This document shows, one piece after another, positions 33,414-41,114 of a DNA stretch of 64,000 nucleotides (positions within the stretch are counted from its first letter, which is position 1; every line of letters begins with the position of its first letter). The stretch lies in NCBI GenBank assembly GCA_000432735.1, contig FR887777.1:56871-120870 (forward strand). The letters are read 5' to 3'. A program made the translations under genes and the position numbers. Below the pieces are notes generated by a model, which searched no databases, had not been told where the DNA came from, and saw only the letters and a list, made by a program, of their open reading frames with translations. This stretch comes from Bacteroides sp. CAG:443 (GTDB taxonomy: Bacteria > Bacteroidota > Bacteroidia > Bacteroidales > Bacteroidaceae).

Positions 33414-33905
33414 TTAGCGAACGATATTTTCCGGATAAGCAGAAGGCATCACTACTCGTTTCCAAATTTCGTGACACCATGAATCAATCTTATTGCCATC
33501 ACGGTCTACAGTCAGATAATATTTCACGAACATTAAGTTACCATCTTCCTTTAATTCAAAGTGCATCTCATTCTTATCTCCATTCAACTGAGGCAAATGC
33601 AGGTTCTTTTCCACATATTCAGTATATACACTTTCGGAATTCTGCTTATAAGTTCCATATCCGATAATGATAGCCCCACTCTGCATCATCACCAGGTTAG
33701 TGAAACGTCCATCGTCAGAAAGAATTTTAAGAGAATTACTTGTTTTTAGCTCGCCTACAACATCCGGAGAGCTGGAACGATAGAAGCACATTTGCCACAC
33801 TCCATTCAATATCGTTGGAGTTTTTTCCTGAATACTCTGAGCCAACATATTCGTTGCGCCTAAAAAGAAGAACACTAACCAAAAGAACAAAGAACGTGTT
33901 TTCAT
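33414..33905 (-). CDS. DUF4488 secreted protein
   Basis: From the ATG at 33905 it has 163 residues with a signal peptide (MKTRSLFFWLVFFFLGATNMLAQ). The mature part reads like a lipocalin-type beta-barrel: ILNGVWQMCFYRSS, GRFTNLVMMQSGAIIIGYGTYKQNSESVYTEYVEK and LTVDRDGNKIDSWCHEIWKRV. This fits the Bacteroidetes family DUF4488. Its role is unknown; a periplasmic binding function is only a guess from the fold. In-frame codons to 33932 would place hydrophilic residues before the signal peptide and were left out. A promoter box lies 44 bp upstream. Confidence 0.82.
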   Translation of the reverse strand: MKTRSLFFWLVFFFLGATNMLAQSIQEKTPTILNGVWQMCFYRSSSPDVVGELKTSNSLKILSDDGRFTNLVMMQSGAIIIGYGTYKQNSESVYTEYVEKNLHLPQLNGDKNEMHFELKEDGNLMFVKYYLTVDRDGNKIDSWCHEIWKRVVMPSAYPENIVR

Positions 33906-33948
33906 AACGAATGATTTTAAAAGGTTAAACAAGAAACGAGTTGATATA

Positions 33949-33956
33949 CAAATATA
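33949..33956 (-). promoter_or_regulatory. -7 promoter box for the DUF4488 gene
   Basis: TATATTTG on the minus strand matches TAnnTTTG, 44 bp upstream of the chosen start. Confidence 0.4.
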
Positions 33957-34065
33957 TAAAATATATCTTATTAAAAGTTACAAATCTTGTTTTTATTTTA
34001 TCTTTTTCGAAAGAATTTCAAGATAAAAAGATTCTTTCATCTACTCCTTTCCTTTTTATAATATA

Positions 34066-34098
34066 TAAAAAAGGCGAACCTCCGATTGGAAGTTCGCC
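34066..34098 (-). terminator. Terminator after asnS
   Basis: GGCGAAC plus TCC pairs with GGA plus GTTCGCC around a GATT loop. On the minus strand it is followed by TTTTTTATATAT. It lies 26 bp past the asnS stop. Confidence 0.9.
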
Positions 34099-34123
34099 TC
34101 GATATAAATATTGTATTATTGAT

Positions 34124-35527
34124 TTAGAATTCAGCGTTACGTGGTGTACGCGGGAAAGGAATGACATCACGAATATTAGACATACCCGTAACGAACAATA
34201 ACAAACGTTCGAATCCCAATCCAAAGCCAGAGTGAGGACATGAACCGTATTTACGTGTATCGAGATACCACCACATATCTTTCATCGGAATATTCAGTTC
34301 CTTGATACGGGTAAGCAACTTATCATAGTCAGCTTCACGTTCAGAACCACCAATGATTTCACCGATTTTCGGGAAGAGAACATCCATAGCACGAACAGTC
34401 TTACCATCTTCATTCTGTTTCATATAGAATGCCTTAATTTCTTTCGGATAATCGATCAAGATAACAGGACGTTTAAAGTGATCTTCCACCAGATAACGTT
34501 CGTGTTCAGAAGCCAAGTCTACACCCCAATAAACAGGGAACTCAAACTTATGACCTTTGGCAACGGCATCTTCCAAAATCTTGATACCTTCCGTATAGGG
34601 CAAACGTACAAATTCTTCTTTCAGAACACCCTGCAGACGTTCGATCAATCCCTTATCGAACATATCGTTCAGGAATTTCACATCATCGTAGCAGTTATCA
34701 AGAGCCCACTGAACACAATATTTAATGAACTCTTCTGCCAAGTCCATATTATCGTTGATATCATTGAAAGCCACTTCCGGTTCAATCATCCAGAACTCTG
34801 CCAGGTGACGTGGAGTATTTGAATTTTCAGCGCGGAATGTCGGCCCAAAAGTATAGATAGCTCCCAAAGCCGTAGCTGCCAATTCACCTTCCAACTGACC
34901 TGATACAGTCAAACTGGTCTGTTTTCCAAAGAAATCGTTATCATAAATAATCGATCCATTCTCATCCTTCTTCAGATCATACAGATTCATGGTAGTAACC
35001 TGAAACATCTGACCGGCTCCTTCACAGTCGGAAGCTGTGATAAGCGGTGTATGAAAATAGAAGAATCCACGTTCATGGAAGAACTTGTGAATGGCGATAG
35101 CCATATTATGACGAATACGGAACACAGCTCCAAAAGTATTGGTACGCGGACGCAAGTGAGCAATCTCACGTAAAAATTCCATAGAGTGTCCTTTTTTCTG
35201 AAGAGGATATGTATTGTCACAAACACCCAGTACTTCGATTTCACGAGCCTGAATTTCTGCTGCCTGTCCTGATCCTACTGATTCAACCAGTTCGCCATTC
35301 ACACTGATACATGCTCCGGTAGTAATCTGCTTCAACATCTCTTCATCGAAGTTTGCCAGATCGACAACTACCTGCACATTATTTATAGTAGAACCATCGT
35401 TCAAGGCAATGAAGTTTACCTGTTTGCTACCACGGCGAGTACGTACCCACCCTTTCACATTGACCATTGTCCCGAAATCACGGCACTTCAAAAGATCAAC
35501 AATTTTTGTTCTACGAATTGTTTCCAT
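34124..35527 (-). CDS. asnS: Asparaginyl-tRNA synthetase
   Basis: A class IIb synthetase that charges tRNA-Asn. The 467-residue length is standard. The N-terminal OB-fold starts with VNVKGWVRTRRGSKQVNFIALNDGS. The catalytic core has motif 2-like FGPTFRAENSNTPRHLAEFWMIEPE and motif 3 GFGLGFERLLLFVTGMSNIRDVIPFPRTP. NTPRHLAEFWM favours Asn over Asp specificity, and the length (E. coli AspRS is about 590) also excludes AspS. It lies 21 bp downstream of the rluB-like gene, so the two are likely co-transcribed. Confidence 0.97.
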   Translation of the reverse strand: METIRRTKIVDLLKCRDFGTMVNVKGWVRTRRGSKQVNFIALNDGSTINNVQVVVDLANFDEEMLKQITTGACISVNGELVESVGSGQAAEIQAREIEVLGVCDNTYPLQKKGHSMEFLREIAHLRPRTNTFGAVFRIRHNMAIAIHKFFHERGFFYFHTPLITASDCEGAGQMFQVTTMNLYDLKKDENGSIIYDNDFFGKQTSLTVSGQLEGELAATALGAIYTFGPTFRAENSNTPRHLAEFWMIEPEVAFNDINDNMDLAEEFIKYCVQWALDNCYDDVKFLNDMFDKGLIERLQGVLKEEFVRLPYTEGIKILEDAVAKGHKFEFPVYWGVDLASEHERYLVEDHFKRPVILIDYPKEIKAFYMKQNEDGKTVRAMDVLFPKIGEIIGGSEREADYDKLLTRIKELNIPMKDMWWYLDTRKYGSCPHSGFGLGFERLLLFVTGMSNIRDVIPFPRTPRNAEF

Positions 35528-35548
35528 GTTATTTATTTCATTAACTAA

Positions 35549-36904
35549 TTACTCAAAAGATCCCATACGGAGCATGTTTACTTCCTGCTCTGTCAGGTAA
35601 CGCCAGTCGCCACGGCGCAAGCCCTTCTTGGTAAGTCCTGCGAAATATACACGATCCAGCTTAATTACACGATAGCCCAATGCTTCGAAAATACGACGAA
35701 CAATACGGTTCTTACCTGAATGAATTTCAATGCCTACCTGCGACTTATCCGTATCCGATGCATAGCTGACTGCATCTGCATGAATTTCACCATCATCCAA
35801 AGTAATACCGGCAACTATCTGATCCAAATCAGCCTTAGTTACATTTTTATCGCAATAAACATGATATATTTTTTTCTTCAGATATTTCGGATGTGTCAGC
35901 TTGGAAGCCAGGTCACCGTCATTTGTCAACAGCAACACACCTGTAGTATTACGGTCCAGACGTCCTACCGGATAAATACGTTCCTTGCAAGCACCCTTTA
36001 CAAAATCCATCACGGTCTTGCGTTCCTGAGGATCATCGGATGTTGTAACGCAATCTTTTGGCTTATTCAGCAACACATACACCTTACGCTCGATATTGAC
36101 TGGCTGGTCGTGGAACTTAATCTCATCGGAACGCTTAACTTTCGTACCTAACTCAGTAACCACTACCCCATTTACCGAAACAACTCCGGCAGTAATAAAC
36201 TCATCAGCTTCACGTCGTGAACAAATACCAGCATTTGCCAAGAACTTATTCAAGCGGATCGGTTCATCCGGGTCAGTCAGTATATCCTTATATTCTATCT
36301 GCTTCTTCATGCTATACTTAGCATTCGGATTGTAGTCGGCTGTACGTGGACGATAACCGCCTCCCTGCTGACGATTGTAACCACCCTGCTGTCCTCCGTT
36401 GTTGAAACGCGGACGCTGCGGACGGAAACCACCTTCTCCCTGCTGGGCATTATTGAAACGAGGACGATACGAACGCTGTTCTCCACCTTCTCCATTATTG
36501 TTGTTATTATAACGAGAGTTATAGGAACGACGCGGACGAGCATTATTATTAAAGTTCGGATTATACGAAGAACGTTCGCCTCCATTATTATCATATGACG
36601 GGCGATTGCCATACGAACGCTGCGGACGATAGCCACCTTCACCTTGCTGACCACCGTTATTAAAGCGCGGACGGTACGGACGTTGTTCTCCACCTTCTCC
36701 ATTGTTATTATTATAACGAGAGCTATAAGAGCGCTGAGGACGTTCACCTCCTTCATTGTTTGGGGTAAAGCGCGGACGACGTCCATAGCTGTTACCTCCC
36801 TCATTACGGTTGTATCTGTTATAACCTTCTCTGTTGTAAGACTTGTAACCATCGCGGCCAGACTGAGTGTTTTCACTATCCTGTCTGTTTTCTCTTTCTG
36901 CCAT
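35549..36904 (-). CDS. 23S rRNA pseudouridine synthase (RluB/RsuA family) with long disordered N-terminus
   Basis: A 451-residue protein in two parts. Residues 1 to about 205 are a low-complexity Arg/Gly/Asn/Tyr-rich region with repeated blocks such as RYNNNNGEGGEQRPYRPRFN. The rest is a normal RsuA-family enzyme: an S4 RNA-binding domain (IRLNKFLANAGICSRREADE) and the catalytic domain with GRLDRNTTGVLLLTNDG (Asp317). By analogy with RluB it may modify helix 89 of 23S rRNA, but RluF or RsuA-like sites cannot be excluded. RG-rich extensions occur on RNA enzymes in Bacteroidetes. It is upstream of asnS. Confidence 0.88.
   Translation of the reverse strand: MAERENRQDSENTQSGRDGYKSYNREGYNRYNRNEGGNSYGRRPRFTPNNEGGERPQRSYSSRYNNNNGEGGEQRPYRPRFNNGGQQGEGGYRPQRSYGNRPSYDNNGGERSSYNPNFNNNARPRRSYNSRYNNNNNGEGGEQRSYRPRFNNAQQGEGGFRPQRPRFNNGGQQGGYNRQQGGGYRPRTADYNPNAKYSMKKQIEYKDILTDPDEPIRLNKFLANAGICSRREADEFITAGVVSVNGVVVTELGTKVKRSDEIKFHDQPVNIERKVYVLLNKPKDCVTTSDDPQERKTVMDFVKGACKERIYPVGRLDRNTTGVLLLTNDGDLASKLTHPKYLKKKIYHVYCDKNVTKADLDQIVAGITLDDGEIHADAVSYASDTDKSQVGIEIHSGKNRIVRRIFEALGYRVIKLDRVYFAGLTKKGLRRGDWRYLTEQEVNMLRMGSFE
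36360..36740. repeat. Coding repeats in the disordered region of the rluB-like gene
   Basis: Two similar blocks (about 36460-36540 and 36660-36735) encode the repeated phrase RYNNNNGEGGEQR with PRFN. Shorter RPRFNNGGQQ and RPQRSY phrases recur between. Such repeats can change in number by slippage or recombination. Confidence 0.7.
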
Positions 36905-36970
36905 AATTGTTGTTTTCTATTTATAGATTAATAATTACACCCTTCTCGGGCTAAACTCTTTTTATATATT

Positions 36971-38317
36971 TTACATTCCGGTATAATTGTGCGGAGTAAT
37001 CGCGCGCAATTCTTTTTTAATATCTTCACTGACATTCAGTGTTTCAATAAACTCTTTAATAGATGCCTCAGTGATAGCCTGATTGGTACGAGTCAATGCT
37101 TTCAAGGCTTCGTAAGGATGCGGATATGCCTCACGGCGAAGAATTGTCTGAATAGCTTCAGCTACCACACTCCAGCAATTATCCAAATCCTCATAAATTT
37201 TATGCTCATTCAACAACAGCTTGCCAAGTCCTTTCAATGAACTCTGAATAGCAATCACTGTATGCCCAAACGGAACGCCAATATTACGCAGAACCGTAGA
37301 ATCGGTCAAGTCACGCTGCAAACGTGATATCGGGAGTTTAGAAGAGAGATGTGCCAGAACGGCGTTTGCCATACCCAGATTACCTTCTGCATTTTCGAAG
37401 TCAATCGGATTTACCTTATGTGGCATAGCGCTCGAGCCAACTTCGCCAGCTTTGATTTTCTGCTTGAAGTATTCCATAGAGATATACTGCCAGAAATCAC
37501 GGTTCATATCAATCATGATCGTATTAATACGCTTCATGGCATCGAATATGGCACCAAGATTATCATAGTTGGAAATCTGAGTAGTATACTCTTCGCGTTC
37601 CAGTCCCAGTTTCTCTGCAACGAACTTATTTCCGAAAGCTTTCCAGTCGAATTCCGGATATGCTACATGATGAGCATTATAATTACCTGTAGCGCCTCCG
37701 AATTTAGCAGTAATAGGACATGCCTTCAAGACAGCCAACTGACGGTTCAGACGGTATACAAATACCATGATTTCCTTACCTAGACGAGTAGGAGAAGCAG
37801 GCTGTCCGTGTGTCTTTGCCAGCATCGGAATATCTTTCCATTCTTCTGCATACGTAGTCAGCTGGTCAATCAGTTTCTGAATCTGCGGATAATAAACCTC
37901 ATTCAATGCATCCTTGATAGACAAAGGCACAGAAGTATTATTGATATCCTGAGAAGTCAGGCCAAAATGAATGAATTCCTTGTAATGTTCCAGTCCTCCT
38001 AACTTGTCGAACTGTTCCTTGATAAAATACTCAACAGCCTTTACATCATGGTTTGTAACACTTTCAATTTCCTTGATGCGCTGAGCATCTGCTTCCGAAA
38101 AGTTACGATAGATATCACGCAATGATTCGAAACGTGCCGAATCGAAACTTTTCAGCTGCGGCAACGGCAATTCACACAAAGTTATAAAATATTCAATTTC
38201 AACCCGCACACGATATTTCATCAGTGCAAACTCTGAAAAATAAGCAGCCAGAGCACCGGCTTTGCTTCTGTATCGACCGTCAATAGGTGATATAGCTGTG
38301 AGTAAATCAAGCTCCAT
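36971..38317 (-). CDS. purB: Adenylosuccinate lyase
   Basis: It cleaves SAICAR and adenylosuccinate in purine synthesis. About 448 residues, close to the E. coli-type enzyme. The start LDLLTAISPIDGRYRSKAG, the KTHGQPASPTRLGKE segment with its catalytic His, and the signature SSAMPHKVNPIDFENAEGN with the flexible catalytic Ser loop are all present. Two ATG codons are adjacent (38320 and 38317); I took the second. It has its own promoter box and is divergent from the DUF4250 gene. Confidence 0.97.
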   Translation of the reverse strand: MELDLLTAISPIDGRYRSKAGALAAYFSEFALMKYRVRVEIEYFITLCELPLPQLKSFDSARFESLRDIYRNFSEADAQRIKEIESVTNHDVKAVEYFIKEQFDKLGGLEHYKEFIHFGLTSQDINNTSVPLSIKDALNEVYYPQIQKLIDQLTTYAEEWKDIPMLAKTHGQPASPTRLGKEIMVFVYRLNRQLAVLKACPITAKFGGATGNYNAHHVAYPEFDWKAFGNKFVAEKLGLEREEYTTQISNYDNLGAIFDAMKRINTIMIDMNRDFWQYISMEYFKQKIKAGEVGSSAMPHKVNPIDFENAEGNLGMANAVLAHLSSKLPISRLQRDLTDSTVLRNIGVPFGHTVIAIQSSLKGLGKLLLNEHKIYEDLDNCWSVVAEAIQTILRREAYPHPYEALKALTRTNQAITEASIKEFIETLNVSEDIKKELRAITPHNYTGM

Positions 38318-38368
38318 CATGTTTTACAAATACTTTTTGAGTCTATATAATGATCATTATTGAGAGTG

Positions 38369-38376
38369 CAAAGGTA
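38369..38376 (-). promoter_or_regulatory. -7 promoter box for purB
   Basis: TACCTTTG on the minus strand matches TAnnTTTG, 52 bp upstream of purB. Confidence 0.5.
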
Positions 38377-38523
38377 ATGTTTTTTCCCGAGTTGAAGGGA
38401 GTAACATAGAAAACTTTAGTATTTATTTTACAATTATTTCCGATTGAAAGCCAATAGCGGCACAAAAGCAACCGAACTATGTTAATCTTGCTAATAATTG
38501 GAACAATGAAACGCAAAATAATG

Positions 38524-38531
38524 TAATTTTG
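38524..38531 (+). promoter_or_regulatory. -7 promoter box for the DUF4250 gene
   Basis: TAATTTTG matches TAnnTTTG, 28 bp upstream of the ATG at 38560. Confidence 0.5.
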
Positions 38532-38559
38532 CACCCGCATAAAAAAAGAAACAATCATT

Positions 38560-38736
38560 ATGGAATTACCTAAAGATCCGATGATGCTGTTCAGCTTCAT
38601 CAACATGAAATTGCGTGATTTCTACCCTTCTCTGGATGCACTTTGCCAAGACATGCAGGTCAGCAAAGAAGAAATCGTAAACAAACTGAAAGCTGTAGGA
38701 TTTGAATACAATCCTGAACAAAACAAATTCTGGTGA
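38560..38736 (+). CDS. DUF4250 small protein
   Basis: A 58-residue protein with the sequence pattern ELPKDPMMLFSFINMKLRD, then SLDALCQDMQ, then KEEIVNKLKAVGFEYNPEQN. This matches the small conserved family DUF4250, found in gut Bacteroidetes and Firmicutes. It has no membrane segment and looks like one helical domain. The role is unknown. It has its own promoter box and a perfect hairpin terminator whose left arm is the last 16 coding bases. It is opposite to purB and to the minus-strand RNA candidate beyond its end. Confidence 0.85.
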   Translation: MELPKDPMMLFSFINMKLRDFYPSLDALCQDMQVSKEEIVNKLKAVGFEYNPEQNKFW

Positions 38737-38891
38737 TTATTCATGTGAATATCACCAGAATTTGTTTTTATAGCTTAATCATATAACCTTCGCTTACAAC
38801 GATATACTTTTCTATACCCTAAGCGGTTCAAGAGTAATTTACCTCCTATTTTCCACTAAAAGGAAAACATTTCTCAACGCCCGACATACAG
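38715..38891 (-). ncRNA. Candidate small structured RNA
   Basis: A -7 box (38898-38905, TATCTTTG on minus) points left into 160 bp with no gene on that strand. Downstream, the minus strand can form TTTTCC-GGAAAA (38849-38867) and a larger hairpin CGCTTA/TAAGCG (38791-38825) with an inner GGTATA/TATATC stem. It ends at the perfect hairpin shared with the DUF4250 terminator. One pair is G-U on minus but A-C on plus, favouring the minus strand. A 13-codon frame (MSGVEKCFPFSGK) also lies inside. No family is recognised. Confidence 0.25.
38721..38770. terminator. Hairpin terminator overlapping the DUF4250 stop codon
   Basis: ACAAATTCTGGTGAT pairs with ATCACCAGAATTTGT, with further ATTC/GAAT pairing and an ATGT loop. 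TTTTTA follows on plus and TTTTG on minus. The TGA stop of the DUF4250 gene (38734-38736) is within the stem. Confidence 0.85.
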
Positions 38892-38897
38892 ATTCCG

Positions 38898-38905
38898 CAA
38901 AGATA
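38898..38905 (-). promoter_or_regulatory. -7 promoter box for the RNA candidate
   Basis: TATCTTTG on the minus strand matches TAnnTTTG. A weak -33 (ATTG) occurs at 15 instead of 19 bp. There is no protein gene downstream on this strand until purB, which has its own box. Confidence 0.3.
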
Positions 38906-38973
38906 ACAAGCAAGCAGTTTCAATGATGCTCATTTTCGATAAACAAAGGAAACAAGCCTCAATCTAAACACTA

Positions 38974-40281
38974 TCAGCGATGTAGCCAAAGTTCTGGATT
39001 CAGTTTTTCTGTCTCTTTACGAAGCTGAAAATGGAGGACTGTATTACCATCTTTATCTGTATTTACCGGACCAATAATATCACGGGCTTTCAGGACACTA
39101 CCTTTTTTCACCAATACCGACGACAAGTTACAATATACAGATATGTAACTACCGTGACGGATAAGAACATTCGACAGTCCATTATACTGGAAGATTGCCG
39201 AAACTTCCCCATCAAATATGGCACGGGCTTGAGCGCCGTCCTTGCCTTTTATGTCGATTCCTTTATTGTCCAGACGGACATTCCGCAATCCTTTTACCTG
39301 ATACTGTCCAAAATGCCCAACAATCACATAGGGACCTGTTATAGGAACAGGAAGCCGTCCTTTGTTTTGCGTAAAGATGCTTGATAACCGGCGATCCTCC
39401 GAATCAATTTTATATTCGTTCATTTTCGAGGGAGCTGTCTTTACCGTACCACTTTTACTGTCCCCAGCAACTGTTTTTTTCTCTTCGGCAGCCTCTGCCT
39501 TCCGTTTGGCCTCAGCCTTACGACGAGCTTCCTCTTCTGCCCTCTTGCGGGCGTTCTCTATTTCAATCGCAATCAGCCGATCAATCTGTGCATTCAACTT
39601 GTTGGCAGAGCGACGTTTCGCCGAAATTTCAGACTGAATGCTCCGTTGTTTCTTCTGCAAAGAGGCAAGCAGCGTTTTACGTTCTTTCTCCTGCTCTTCC
39701 AATTTTAACCGTTCAGTCTCTCCCTGCTTCAACATCTCCTCTTTGGCATTTTTGCTGGCAAGCAATATTTGTTGCTTTTCTGCAACCTGTTTTTGCTTAC
39801 GCTCCACCTGAATACCTTGTAAGCGTTGATAGTCGGCATACTCACGAACATACCGCAACCGCCGGTACATCTGGCTCAAGTTATCGGCAGAAAAAATAAA
39901 CATCAGTTTTTCCTGTATCGACTTATTGCGATACATATACTTTACCGACTGCTCATACTTTTTCTTTTTATCTGCCAGTTCCCGCTGCAAAGCCTTCAGC
40001 TCCAGCTGCAGACGATCAACCTCTGCTTGTATGACCTTGACATCTTTTTCAATCGTCTCAATATATTTCTTGCGTTCATTAATCTGTCCAGATAGTAAAG
40101 CTAAATTATTCAGCTGGCTTTTCACGTCCTTCTTAGTCGACTGCAACAATGTTTCGGATGCGGAAATCTGCTTTTGCAACTCAGCATGCTGCTTTTCCAG
40201 TTCCCGAATCTTACGTGTGCTCTGCGCAAATCCTTGCGCACAAAGCAGACAGACCAATAACAACCCAAGTAATTGTTTCAT
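38974..40281 (-). CDS. EnvC-like protein with degenerate LytM domain
   Basis: An exported 435-residue protein. A signal peptide (QLLGLLLVCLLCAQGFAQ) precedes a long coiled coil (about 22-265) and a C-terminal LytM/M23 domain (about 310-435). The zinc ligands are lost: NKGID replaces HxxxD (Asn339), YCNLSS has Asn385 for His, and VLHF has Val415 for the first His of HxH. This is the pattern of E. coli EnvC, an inactive domain that activates amidases for daughter-cell separation. It is therefore probably a regulator of peptidoglycan hydrolases, not an enzyme. It is the last gene of the dut-TPR-DUF4292 run and overlaps the preceding gene by 4 bp. Confidence 0.88.
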   Translation of the reverse strand: MKQLLGLLLVCLLCAQGFAQSTRKIRELEKQHAELQKQISASETLLQSTKKDVKSQLNNLALLSGQINERKKYIETIEKDVKVIQAEVDRLQLELKALQRELADKKKKYEQSVKYMYRNKSIQEKLMFIFSADNLSQMYRRLRYVREYADYQRLQGIQVERKQKQVAEKQQILLASKNAKEEMLKQGETERLKLEEQEKERKTLLASLQKKQRSIQSEISAKRRSANKLNAQIDRLIAIEIENARKRAEEEARRKAEAKRKAEAAEEKKTVAGDSKSGTVKTAPSKMNEYKIDSEDRRLSSIFTQNKGRLPVPITGPYVIVGHFGQYQVKGLRNVRLDNKGIDIKGKDGAQARAIFDGEVSAIFQYNGLSNVLIRHGSYISVYCNLSSVLVKKGSVLKARDIIGPVNTDKDGNTVLHFQLRKETEKLNPELWLHR

Positions 40282-41114
40282 TGTTTCAACAAAGTCTTTA
40301 TCAGTTCCTGCAATTCAATCTGCTGATAACGGGACGAAAGCTGTGTCCGTCCTTCCCAATCTCCACCTACCGACAAACGGGAAAACTTCATGTCAAGCGT
40401 AAGAGGTTTGCCCGTCCCTTCTACAGAAAGCAACATGTGACTGGGAAACAAACGATTGTCCAACGTCGTAAAATCATCATATTTCCAGTTAAGTGCATAG
40501 GGAGTATTCGAAACCCCAATACGACTTTCTTCCAGCAAGCCACGGTCGACAGAAGTGCGGAAACGATAGGAAAGCCCTTTGGCTGGCTTTGCTTCCAGCA
40601 AGACACATCCATTTTCCAGTGAAATACGGAAAGATTTTGCATCAGAGACATCCAACTGCGCCTTCCCTGGAAGGAACAGCTCATTCAAAAACAGAGACTG
40701 AAGCACATTAAAACTCAGTTCTGTATTTGCCAGACGACTAAGTTCCTCAAATGAAACCTTGACATAGCGTTTATTCAGTCGGTCGACAGCCAACAACCCC
40801 TCGGGAGTAATTTCCAGACGAGCTACCTCGATACCCAGCAACGGAGCCACATACAACTGTATAGATTCTCCTCTTTTCAAGCGCAACGTAGCACTGACTT
40901 TTGTATCTTTCTGACCTTCCATGTTCAGAGTCAATGCCACTTTTCCACTAACAGCCTTCCACGAAGGCGAAAGTTCTATGACCTTCTCCATATACGCCTC
41001 CCCTGTCAGCCCTCCAATCATAGGTGTCTTTTCCAGTTTTCGGGTAGACGAACACGAAGCTACCAGTACAATAGCTACCAGCACATACAGATATCGTATT
41101 ACCAATCTTATCAT
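40278..41114 (-). CDS. DUF4292 lipoprotein
   Basis: A 278-residue lipoprotein. The signal is YLYVLVAIVLVASCSSTRK with Cys near residue 21. The mature part is beta-rich with TLRLKRGESIQLYVAPLLGIEVARLEITPEGLLAVDRLNKRYV, and resembles the LolA/LolB-like fold of DUF4292. Members could carry lipid or lipoprotein, which is inference from the fold. It overlaps the TPR gene upstream and the envC-like gene downstream by 4 bp each, showing tight coupling of the three. Confidence 0.83.
   Translation of the reverse strand: MIRLVIRYLYVLVAIVLVASCSSTRKLEKTPMIGGLTGEAYMEKVIELSPSWKAVSGKVALTLNMEGQKDTKVSATLRLKRGESIQLYVAPLLGIEVARLEITPEGLLAVDRLNKRYVKVSFEELSRLANTELSFNVLQSLFLNELFLPGKAQLDVSDAKSFRISLENGCVLLEAKPAKGLSYRFRTSVDRGLLEESRIGVSNTPYALNWKYDDFTTLDNRLFPSHMLLSVEGTGKPLTLDMKFSRLSVGGDWEGRTQLSSRYQQIELQELIKTLLKQ

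Noticed and set aside
33230..33667. Plus-strand frame opposite the rplM leader and the DUF4488 gene
   Set aside because: It is a shadow of the DUF4488 gene and of the leader region. The minus-strand reading has a signal peptide and a family match.
34201..34230. GTTCGAATCCC, resembling a tRNA T-loop
   Set aside because: It lies inside asnS motif 3 coding sequence, and no acceptor or anticodon stem is present around it.
38343..38606. Minus-strand open frame between purB and the DUF4250 gene
   Set aside because: It overlaps the promoter boxes of purB and the DUF4250 gene and the start of the latter, and its translation has no recognisable pattern.
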